A DNA stretch of 38,012 nt from Micrococcales bacterium (GTDB taxonomy: Bacteria; Actinomycetota; Actinomycetes; Actinomycetales; WQXJ01): the NCBI GenBank assembly GCA_009784895.1, contig WQXJ01000021.1:1-38012 (forward strand). The letters run 5' to 3'. Below, one piece after another: positions 31,619 through 38,012 of this stretch (position 1 is its first letter; the number at the start of each line of letters is the position of its first letter). Made by a program: the position numbers and the translations under genes. The notes under the pieces were generated by a model. The model saw only the letters and a list, made by a program, of their open reading frames with translations. It did no database searches and was not told the DNA's origin.

Positions 31619-32272
31619 CCAGGAAGCTGATTCCTTGGCGGCCACCCAGGCGGCCACTTGGGTGCGGCGTTGCAGGCCCATTTTGGCTAGCAGGGAGGTG
31701 ATGTGGTTCTTGACGGTTTTTTCCGCCACACCTAGACGTTCGGCGATTTCGCGGTTCGAAAGCCCCTCGCCGATTAGCCCCAGCACCCGATGTTCGGATG
31801 GGGTCAGGTCAGCGGTGGGGTCCTCGTGGTCGGCCCGGCGGCGAGTCAGCGTGCGCTCATCAAGCAGAGTTCGCCCGGCCGCCACTGCCCTAATCACATC
31901 AGCGATCTCGGCGCCTCGAACTGACTTGAGTAGGAAGGCGGCTGCGCCAACTTCGAGGGCCGCGGCCAGAGCATCATCATCATCGAAGCTGGTCAGGACG
32001 ACGGGACGGACATCAGGTGCAACCCCACGCAATTGCCGCATCAGGTCGATCCCGGTGCCGTCCGGCAGTCGCAGATCAACCAGAATCACCTGTGGGTTGA
32101 CTAGGACGGCGCGGCGCAGGGCCTCGGCCACCGAACCGGCCTCGGCCGTCACCCGCATGCCGTCAGAACGCTCGACAACTTCTGCGATGCCGCGGCGCAC
32201 CACTTCATGGTCATCGACAATCATGACGTTGATGACACCGTCAGGCCTTGGTTCATTTTGGTTTCCGGGCAC
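31610..32272 (-). CDS. NarL/DevR-family response regulator
   Basis: 220-residue DNA-binding regulator. Receiver domain (about 14-130): D20/D21, phospho-acceptor D66 in VILVDLRLPDGTG, T94 and K116. LuxR-type helix-turn-helix (about 155-205): LTPSEHRVLGLIGEGLSNRE and KTVKNHITSLLAKMGLQRRT. The sequence is close in style to DevR/DosR (VDDHEVVRRG, EAGSVAEA, RLPDGTGI). It is the natural partner of the DevS-like kinase, although it is 3.2 kb away on the other strand. Start GTG at 32272 has a -10-like box 6 nt upstream, so it may be leaderless. The stop lies in a hairpin. Confidence 0.92.
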   Translation of the reverse strand: MPGNQNEPRPDGVINVMIVDDHEVVRRGIAEVVERSDGMRVTAEAGSVAEALRRAVLVNPQVILVDLRLPDGTGIDLMRQLRGVAPDVRPVVLTSFDDDDALAAALEVGAAAFLLKSVRGAEIADVIRAVAAGRTLLDERTLTRRRADHEDPTADLTPSEHRVLGLIGEGLSNREIAERLGVAEKTVKNHITSLLAKMGLQRRTQVAAWVAAKESASWRA

Positions 32273-32278
32273 GTCAAC

Positions 32279-32307
32279 ACACTACCTGAGCGCAATTGAC
32301 CGGTCCA
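32279..32307 (-). promoter_or_regulatory. Candidate leaderless promoter of the response regulator
   Basis: On the minus strand TGGACC (32307-32302), a 17-bp spacer and TAGTGT (32284-32279) precede the GTG start by 6 nt. Spacing is right for a housekeeping promoter with the transcript starting at the codon. No Shine-Dalgarno lies close to the GTG. Confidence 0.4.
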
Positions 32308-32386
32308 CGGGCGAGGGCAGTAGCTACGCTTTGGGCGCTAACCGGACACGGTTTGGGCAATGGGCGCTACTCCTCGCCCACCTAGA

Positions 32387-33100
32387 TCAGGCCTCGGCCG
32401 CGGTCTGTTCGACCAAACGCTGGTAGGCGTTTTCGGCGGCCTCTTGCTCAGCCACCTTCTTGGCCGTACCCATACCTCGGCCTTCAGTCTCGCCACCAAC
32501 CACGGCCCGGGCCTCGAAGATGCGGGCGTGGTCGGGGCCGGAGGAATCGGTGTGGTATTCGACCACGCCGCGATCCAGCGATGCCGCCAACTCTTGGAGT
32601 GATGTCTTCCAATCCAGGCCGGCCCCCAGTTTGGCCGCCTTTTCCAGCGTCTCACCCATTAGCTTCAGCACCACCGTGCGGGATACCTCTAGGCCGTAGC
32701 TCAAGTAGACGGCACCGATTAGGGCTTCGAGCGTGTCAGAGAGGATCGAGTCCTTCCTGGCCCCTCCAGAGGTCGACTCGCCTTTGCCAAGGAGGATATG
32801 TTTACCCAAGTCAATCGACCGGGCCAGGCTAGCCAGCGACCGTTGCGAAACCGAGGCCGCCCGCATTTTGGCCAAATCGCCTTCCGGCCGGTCGGGGTGT
32901 TGGCGGAAAAGCTGCTCTGTCACGATCACGCCAACCACAGCGTCTCCAAGGAATTCGAGTCGTTCGTTGGTTGGGATGCCGCCAGCCTCATGGGCAAAGG
33001 AGCGGTGTGTCAGGGCAAGCACCAGCAGCTCGGGATCAAGGTCAATCCCAAGCGCGTCCAACAACGCGGCGGCTGAACCGCTTCGCGCCGCGGGGCTCAT
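32387..33100 (-). CDS. rnc: Ribonuclease III
   Basis: Double-strand-specific endoribonuclease for rRNA and mRNA processing. 237 residues: catalytic domain with the signature NERLEFLGDAVVG and the second acidic site DTLEALIGAVYLSYG, then a dsRNA-binding domain (about 163-232, DWKTSLQELAASL, GTAKKVAEQEAAENAYQRL). Length is normal. ATG at 33100 lies 15 nt after rpmF, giving the usual actinobacterial DUF177-rpmF-rnc order. Confidence 0.96.
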   Translation of the reverse strand: MSPAARSGSAAALLDALGIDLDPELLVLALTHRSFAHEAGGIPTNERLEFLGDAVVGVIVTEQLFRQHPDRPEGDLAKMRAASVSQRSLASLARSIDLGKHILLGKGESTSGGARKDSILSDTLEALIGAVYLSYGLEVSRTVVLKLMGETLEKAAKLGAGLDWKTSLQELAASLDRGVVEYHTDSSGPDHARIFEARAVVGGETEGRGMGTAKKVAEQEAAENAYQRLVEQTAAEA

Positions 33101-33115
33101 TGGCTGAGCCTGACC

Positions 33116-33310
33116 CTAGGCCTCGTGTTCGCTGCGCTGAGCTGCGGCGTACAGCTTGCCTTCATAGGTGCCGCAAGCCGGGCAAGCGGTGTGCGGACGG
33201 GTCGGTTCTTTGCAGCGCGGGCAAGTCGTCAGCGTCGCTGGACTAGCTTTCCACTGCGACCGGCGGGCATGGGTGTTGGCCCGGCTGGTCCTGCGCTTTG
33301 GTACGGCCAC
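33116..33310 (-). CDS. rpmF: 50S ribosomal protein L32
   Basis: 64 residues beginning MAVPKRRTSRANTHARRSQW, the family signature. A zinc ribbon of four cysteines follows (CPRC and CPAC), so this is the Zn-binding form. GTG at 33310 was chosen from the conserved N-terminus; the frame is open further upstream. It begins 2 nt after the DUF177 stop, so the two are coupled. Confidence 0.95.
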   Translation of the reverse strand: MAVPKRRTSRANTHARRSQWKASPATLTTCPRCKEPTRPHTACPACGTYEGKLYAAAQRSEHEA

Positions 33311-33312
33311 GA

Positions 33313-33888
33313 CTAACTCTTCTCTTCTCGCTCTATCGCTAATTGTTCCAGGGGCGACCACCTGGGGTCTACCTTGGCATGGGTGTGATCAACCTGACCG
33401 GCCAATTCGACGCCGCATTCGGAGCATAGCCCCGGGCAGCTATCCTGGCACAACGGCCGGAATGGCAAGGCTAGCACCACCGCGTCTCTCACAGGGATGT
33501 TCAGGTCAACCAGGTCGTCGATGACTTGAAGGCTGTCATTGTCAAGGTCACCCGCCTCGGTTGCGGCAACCACCCGCTCGGGGTAACTGAAAAGCTCTTG
33601 GAACGACACCTCAACCGGCAACAGCAGAGGTGACAGGCAGCGAACGCATTGACCCTGAGCCTCGGTTGTGACGGTGCCGGAGGCCAAAACACCCTCCAAG
33701 ACCGATTCAAGCAACAGCTCAAGTCCAAGCTCTTGGCCTTCGAGCACCTCGATAACCGGGCTGCCCATTCCCATGGGCGCCTTGACAGCCAAGTCCAGCT
33801 GACGCGAAGCCCCCGGCTGGCGGGCCAGTTCGTGAACTGACACGACCAGTTCCTTCACTGGTTGTGCTGGTGGCACGGTTGCGGACAT
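33313..33888 (-). CDS. DUF177 (YceD-like) rRNA-accumulation protein
   Basis: 191 residues. The family motif CVRCLSPL is present near residue 80. The Cys set CQDSCPGLCSECG follows near 147-160, probably binding metal. YceD is needed for normal 23S rRNA accumulation in E. coli and plants, and the gene regularly precedes rpmF, as here. ATG at 33888. 144 bp separate it from coaD, so it may have its own promoter there; I see no clear one. Confidence 0.9.
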   Translation of the reverse strand: MSATVPPAQPVKELVVSVHELARQPGASRQLDLAVKAPMGMGSPVIEVLEGQELGLELLLESVLEGVLASGTVTTEAQGQCVRCLSPLLLPVEVSFQELFSYPERVVAATEAGDLDNDSLQVIDDLVDLNIPVRDAVVLALPFRPLCQDSCPGLCSECGVELAGQVDHTHAKVDPRWSPLEQLAIEREEKS

Positions 33889-34032
33889 GACTGAACTTGA
33901 CCTCGAGTTACTGGACTTCTTCTAGGGACCCGATCCAATTGGCACAGTCGCCGGCCGGGACCAGCCGCCCAGTCTATCCGCCCTTGGCACCCTGATTCCA
34001 AACCTCCACCCTTCGGCTGGTTCACAGGGCCG

Positions 34033-34581
34033 CTAGATCGCAACTTTCTTTAGAGCGGCCTCAACCGCCTCGGTGACATAACGGCCAACCTGGCCGCCGT
34101 GGCGGGCGACGTCCCGCACAATCGACGAGGAGACGTAACCATAGGCTGGACTGGCCGGTAAGAAAATGGTCTCTAAGGCGGCCTGATCCCGGTTGACTAG
34201 GGCCATTGGCTCTTCGTGCTCCAGGTCCGAGCCACCGCGCAAGCCCTTGACAATGGCGTGGGCGCCGCGCTGGCGGCAGAAGTCAGCCAGCAGCCCGGGA
34301 ACCGCCGCCACTTCAATCCGGGGCTCGAGCGGCAGCGACGCTTTGATCAGTTCAAGCCTGGTGGCTAGATCGAAAAGTGGGGACTTGTCTTGGTTGGCAC
34401 CAACGGCCACAACGACGCGGTCGAATAGGGTTGCGGCCCGCAAAATGACATCGCGGTGCCCCAGGGTAATCGGGTCATACGAACCGGGCACAACCGCGAT
34501 CGAGGGTCTTCCCGGGGGTTCGAGGCTCAGTAGCGGCGTGGCTTGGGCAGCCGGGCTGGCCGCATCGAACGGACTGGTCAT
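34033..34581 (-). CDS. coaD: Phosphopantetheine adenylyltransferase
   Basis: Transfers AMP from ATP to 4'-phosphopantetheine, the fourth step of coenzyme A synthesis. 182 residues. The nucleotidyltransferase motif VPGSYDPITLGHRDV is present, with Tyr in place of the usual Phe. The VKGLRGGSDLEHE and AYGYVSSSIVRDVARHGG blocks are intact. The motif starts near residue 32 rather than near the N-terminus, so there is an extension of about 25 residues (PFDAASPAAQATPLLS). ATG at 34581 has GGGG just upstream, which supports the long form. It lies 40 nt after rsmD. Confidence 0.95.
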   Translation of the reverse strand: MTSPFDAASPAAQATPLLSLEPPGRPSIAVVPGSYDPITLGHRDVILRAATLFDRVVVAVGANQDKSPLFDLATRLELIKASLPLEPRIEVAAVPGLLADFCRQRGAHAIVKGLRGGSDLEHEEPMALVNRDQAALETIFLPASPAYGYVSSSIVRDVARHGGQVGRYVTEAVEAALKKVAI

Positions 34582-34621
34582 GTCCCCAGCCTATAGGCCC
34601 GTTGCTAAGGGGTTTGGCCCT

Positions 34622-35272
34622 CTAGCCAGCCGGTTCAGAACTGGCGGCGAAGTGGATGGTGGTCTCGCCGTAGCCGCGCCGGTCCAGTGCCATCCAGCCG
34701 CGCGGCCAGGTGGGCGCCGGAGCCTGGGTCGCCCTTTCAACCAGCACCATGGCCCCGGCCGCCAGGTGGCCTACCTGGGCCAGTTGACCCAGCACCCGGT
34801 CCAGAGCGGTGGCCGGCAGATCATAGGGCGGGTCGATGAAAACCAGATCGAACGGTTCGCCCGGAAGCGGGCCACGGATGACCCTTTCGACCCGGCCCAG
34901 TAGCAAAGAGACCTGCCCGATGTCGCCCGCCTGGCCCTGCCTGTCATCTTGCGACGGGCTCGCGGCCGGTTTGCCTAGAGCTAGGGCCGGCTCGCAGCCG
35001 GTCACGGCGGTGGCGTTGGCTCTGGCCACTGCGGCCGCTTGGCGGTCTGATTCGACCAGCAGGCTCCGCCCGGCCCCGCGGGAAATGGCTTCAAGCCCCA
35101 ACGCACCCGAACCGGCGTACAGGTCAAGCACCGCCAGTCCGGCGAAGCCGTCCAGGTGGGCCTCAAGGTAGCCGAACAGCGATTCACGCACCCGGTCAGA
35201 GGTCGGCCTGGTGCCACGTTTGGGTACCTTGAGCACCCGGCCACCGGCCAGACCGGCAATGATCCTGGTCAC
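34622..35272 (-). CDS. rsmD: 16S rRNA (guanine966-N2)-methyltransferase
   Basis: Methylates G966 of 16S rRNA with S-adenosylmethionine during 30S assembly. 216 residues: RIIAGLAGGRVLKVP, RPTSDRVRESLFGYL, the SAM-binding LDLYAGSGALGLEAISRGA and the catalytic FDLVFIDPPYDLP. A short linker rich in Gln and Asp (ASPSQDDRQGQAG, about 115-127) is extra. GTG at 35272 with AGGCGG about 7 nt upstream. 11 nt after recG; recG-rsmD-coaD is a common actinobacterial order. Confidence 0.94.
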   Translation of the reverse strand: MTRIIAGLAGGRVLKVPKRGTRPTSDRVRESLFGYLEAHLDGFAGLAVLDLYAGSGALGLEAISRGAGRSLLVESDRQAAAVARANATAVTGCEPALALGKPAASPSQDDRQGQAGDIGQVSLLLGRVERVIRGPLPGEPFDLVFIDPPYDLPATALDRVLGQLAQVGHLAAGAMVLVERATQAPAPTWPRGWMALDRRGYGETTIHFAASSEPAG

Positions 35273-35283
35273 CTTGCCACCGC

Positions 35284-37548
35284 CTATCCGCGCTCCAGGA
35301 AGTCTTCTCTATCACCGACCAGGTTGCCAACCGCCCAGGCCAAGGCCGGGTGGTTGGCTAAGTCCCGGTCGGCTGCCACCACATTTTGCGCCGCCTGGCG
35401 ACATTGGCCAATTAGCTCGGCGTCACGAGTGACGTCGATCAGACGCAGGGCGCCGCGGTGGCCGGATTGAGCCGTACCCAAAATGTCGCCTTGATGACGG
35501 GTTTGCAGGTCGATTTCCGCCAAGGCGAAACCATCCCGATGCGCCGCCAGGGCGGCTAGCCGCTTGGCCGCTATCGATTCTGGTGCCGCGTTTGACACCA
35601 GCAAGCAGACCGATTCGTGGCTGCCCCGACCGATCCGGCCGCGCAGCTGATGCAGCTGAGACAAGCCAAACCGGTCGGCATCTAGGACCACCAGGGTGGT
35701 GGCGGCCGGCACGTCAATACCAACCTCAATCACCGTGGTGGTCACCAGCGCGTCTATGTCACCGCGGCCAAAAGCCGCCATCACCTGGTCTTTCTGTTCA
35801 GACCGAACGCGCGAGTGCATTGGTGCAAAGCGGACAGCGGCCAGGTCCGGCCGCGCCCGCAGCTCGGTCAAAGTCTGCGCAACAGACGCCATCGGCCGTT
35901 TGGACGCGGCCACAGGGCCCGCCGGCGTGCCAAACAGCAGCGGGCTGACCGCCTCTTCGCTAATCAACATGGCACCGGGTTCGACCTCACCCGGTTCAAT
36001 GGCCGGCACCACTACGAAGGCTCGGTGGCCGGCCCGGACTTCCTCGGCTAGGCGCTGCCAAACCCGGTCGATCCAATGCGGGTGGTTGTCTGGGTTGACC
36101 CAAACCGTTTTGACCTCCGGGCGGCCCGGCGGCGAATGGGCCAAGGTCAGCTGCCCCAAGTCGCCAAAGACCGTCATGGCGATGGTGCGCGGGATGGGCG
36201 TAGCCGTCATTACCAGTAAGTGCGGCGGTGGGCCATCACCGCGGCGCAGCTGGTCGCGCTGTTCAACTCCAAAGCGGTGCTGCTCGTCCACCACCACCAG
36301 ACCCAGGTCTTTGAAAGCCACAGAAGTTTGTAGCAGGGCGTGAGTGCCAACCACAATCTGGGCCGTGCCAGCGGCAATATCGCTTCTAATGGTGTCTTTG
36401 GTTTTAGCCGGGATCGAGCCGATCAGCAGGCGAACGCCCACACCGCCACCACCCTGGTCACACAGGTCAGCCAGCAACGCCTGGATGGTCTTGTGGTGCT
36501 GACCGGCCAGGACCTCGGTTGGTGCCAGCAAGGCAGCCTGGCCTCCGGACTCTACGACTTGAAGCATGGCTCTAAGCGCCACGACCGTTTTGCCGGAGCC
36601 AACGTCGCCTTGCAGCAACTGGTTCATCGGCTGGCGTTGAGCCAGCATTTGGCTAATTAGTTGGCCAACTTCCTGCTGATCATCAGTTAGCTGGAAGGGC
36701 AGGCGGGCATCAAGCTGGTCCACCAGGCCTTTCGCCGTGGCCGGGCGGGCGGTGGTCTGGATGGCGGCCAGCTCTTGGCGACGCCTGGCCAATGCGGTTT
36801 GCACAACGAAGGCTTCTTCGAAGCGGAACCGAGCCCGGCCGGTCCGCCAGTCAGAATCGACTCTGGGCTGGTGGATCAGGCGTAGGCCCTTGTCTAGGGG
36901 CGCCAAACCGTGTTCCTCGACCAGCGCCGCCGGCAGCGGATCGGGCAGCTCCAGCCCGCCCATCTGGTCAATCAAGGTGCGCACCGCCAACTGGATCTGG
37001 GCTGATTCGACCTGGGCGTTGGCGGCGTAGATCGGCGTGGGCCGGCCAGCCTCAATCCAAGCCTCGTCGCCTTGTTGCTCGCTGGCAACCCAAATGACCT
37101 TGGGATGTACCAGTTGCGGCTGGTTGTTGTACAAGTTGACTTGGCCGCTGAATAACCCCATCCGGCCGGGCCGGTACTGCTCCAGAAACCAGTCAACTTG
37201 CCAGGTCCTAGACAAGAAATGGGTCAGAGACAGAGCCCGTTCACCGTCGCTAACCACCACCGACAAAATGGTCTTCTTGCCGGAGCGGGCCCGGCGAGCA
37301 GAGGCCCTGAGGACCTGGGCCATAACCGAGACAAACTCACCCACCCTGAGGCTAGACAGATTGGTGGCTTTGGCCGGATCCTCATAACGGCGGGGGAAGT
37401 TGTAGAGCAGGTCCGCCACGGTGGACAACCCCAATGACCCCAGTTTGCTGGCCTTGGCTCCAAGCAAGCGAGTCAGCGGCCGCGCCATGAAGGCGCGCCC
37501 GGCCTCAACCGCCCCACCGGCCTGGCCAAATGACCCGGGCTCAACCAT
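35284..37548 (-). CDS. recG: ATP-dependent DNA helicase RecG
   Basis: Branch-migration helicase that remodels stalled forks and Holliday junctions. 754 residues: wedge/OB domain at the N-terminus (LLYNFPRRYED, FSGQVNLYNNQPQLVHPK), helicase core with Walker A QGDVGSGKT, DEQH box (VVVDEQHRFGVEQ), TATPIPRT and the motif VI region QLRGRIGRGSHESVCLL. The RecG C-terminal module is complete (LQTRHQGDILGTAQSG). ATG at 37548 is used; ATG at 37488 (MARPLTRLLG) and a TTG at 37584 are alternatives, none with a strong ribosome site. Confidence 0.94.
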   Translation of the reverse strand: MVEPGSFGQAGGAVEAGRAFMARPLTRLLGAKASKLGSLGLSTVADLLYNFPRRYEDPAKATNLSSLRVGEFVSVMAQVLRASARRARSGKKTILSVVVSDGERALSLTHFLSRTWQVDWFLEQYRPGRMGLFSGQVNLYNNQPQLVHPKVIWVASEQQGDEAWIEAGRPTPIYAANAQVESAQIQLAVRTLIDQMGGLELPDPLPAALVEEHGLAPLDKGLRLIHQPRVDSDWRTGRARFRFEEAFVVQTALARRRQELAAIQTTARPATAKGLVDQLDARLPFQLTDDQQEVGQLISQMLAQRQPMNQLLQGDVGSGKTVVALRAMLQVVESGGQAALLAPTEVLAGQHHKTIQALLADLCDQGGGGVGVRLLIGSIPAKTKDTIRSDIAAGTAQIVVGTHALLQTSVAFKDLGLVVVDEQHRFGVEQRDQLRRGDGPPPHLLVMTATPIPRTIAMTVFGDLGQLTLAHSPPGRPEVKTVWVNPDNHPHWIDRVWQRLAEEVRAGHRAFVVVPAIEPGEVEPGAMLISEEAVSPLLFGTPAGPVAASKRPMASVAQTLTELRARPDLAAVRFAPMHSRVRSEQKDQVMAAFGRGDIDALVTTTVIEVGIDVPAATTLVVLDADRFGLSQLHQLRGRIGRGSHESVCLLVSNAAPESIAAKRLAALAAHRDGFALAEIDLQTRHQGDILGTAQSGHRGALRLIDVTRDAELIGQCRQAAQNVVAADRDLANHPALAWAVGNLVGDREDFLERG

Positions 37549-37755
37549 GCCGCCCAGGCTACAACCTGCCACCGACACGACCAATCACAGCCAACGGCGG
37601 ACTTCCAGGCCTCCACCTATCTTCCCTATGCTGCCGCAGGCCAAGTCACGAACAGCCGCCTAGTTCATGAAATTTTGTCCGGGTAGTTGGGTCCAGAAGC
37701 TGGCCCAAGTCACGGGGCCCTGTCGCCGCAGCGGGGTCCAAGTTTGGTTCCTGGT

Positions 37756-37998
37756 TCACCCGGTCAACTCGTCCCAGTTCATCAAACGGGCCTGGCCGTC
37801 GCGGACCGCAAGCGGTAACCACCCACCGTAGACAAACGGTTGGCTAATCACGACTACGGTTTCGTCGCCCCACTGGCACCCCTGTACCTCCCGACTCGTG
37901 CCACTTTTTTGGGTTTCTGTTGAGGTATGGGCTGTGACCTGCTTGTTTGCCCTGGATTTGGGTGTGGGGCCAGCACTAATCTGGGGTGATGGCGCCAT
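37756..37998 (-). CDS. Small ORF of unknown function
   Basis: 80 residues, starting ATG with a TAA stop two codons before it, so the ORF is complete. The first 38 residues are Ser/Thr/Pro/Lys-rich and low in complexity. The second half (CQWGDETVVVISQPFVYGGW and on) looks more like folded protein. No ribosome site, signal peptide or membrane helix is visible, and codon use is less GC-rich at third positions than in neighbours. It could be a remnant of a larger protein or non-coding. The rest of 37549-38012 holds nothing I can support. Confidence 0.3.
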   Translation of the reverse strand: MAPSPQISAGPTPKSRANKQVTAHTSTETQKSGTSREVQGCQWGDETVVVISQPFVYGGWLPLAVRDGQARLMNWDELTG

Positions 37999-38012
37999 AT
38001 GTTAGGACAACC

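Overview
The window is high-GC DNA from an actinomycete-like (Actinomycetota) chromosome. Three things support this: the gene order rng-(interruption)-rplU-rpmA-obgE-proB next to the radical SAM pair TIGR03960/TIGR03936, a DevS/DevR-type two-component pair, and HtaA-type haem proteins beside an HmuTUV importer. GTG and TTG starts are frequent, and ATGA/GTGA stop-start overlaps are the rule inside operons. Genus cannot be settled by eye. A cytochrome bd operon and a redox-type kinase suggest a facultative or low-oxygen lifestyle.

Layout. 1-311: a 31-bp tandem repeat array, two inverted units in the same period, and one dispersed repeat copy. 312-3701 (minus): proB, obgE, rpmA, rplU. 3859-12454 (minus): a haem-acquisition operon transcribed as hmuT, hmuU, hmuV, a membrane-anchored surface protein, an HtaA protein with a C-terminal membrane anchor, an HtaA protein ending in a WxL-like domain, and a WxLIP-like membrane protein. 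The first six genes overlap by 4 nt each. This operon sits between rng and rplU. 12756-18290 (minus): RNase E/G and the two radical SAM-linked proteins. 18291-21732 (plus): cydA and cydB, preceded by a leader with a terminator-like hairpin and followed by a strong terminator. 21733-23074: repeat arrays on both sides of a VapBC-type toxin-antitoxin pair. 23075-28420 (plus): cydD, cydC and a GAF-GAF histidine kinase. 28421-32272: a truncated-looking secreted CSLREA/beta-helix protein and a DevR-like regulator, both minus, with a repeated hairpin between them. 32387-37548 (minus): rnc, rpmF, yceD-like DUF177, coaD, rsmD, recG. The right end holds only one doubtful small ORF.

How it fits together. 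The hmu operon should capture haem at the wall and bring it in. CydAB is a haem b/d quinol oxidase, and CydDC is needed for its assembly. The DevS-like kinase directly follows cydC, and a DevR-like regulator lies 3.2 kb away. The window therefore groups haem supply, a haem-dependent terminal oxidase and a likely redox sensor. The most unusual points are: (a) HtaA haem proteins combined with WxL/WxLIP surface-anchoring modules; (b) a roughly 150-residue insertion in the last extracytoplasmic loop of CydB; (c) a dispersed GCGAGTCCGAG-type repeat that occurs in intergenic arrays and also in frame inside the ATPase domain of CydD.
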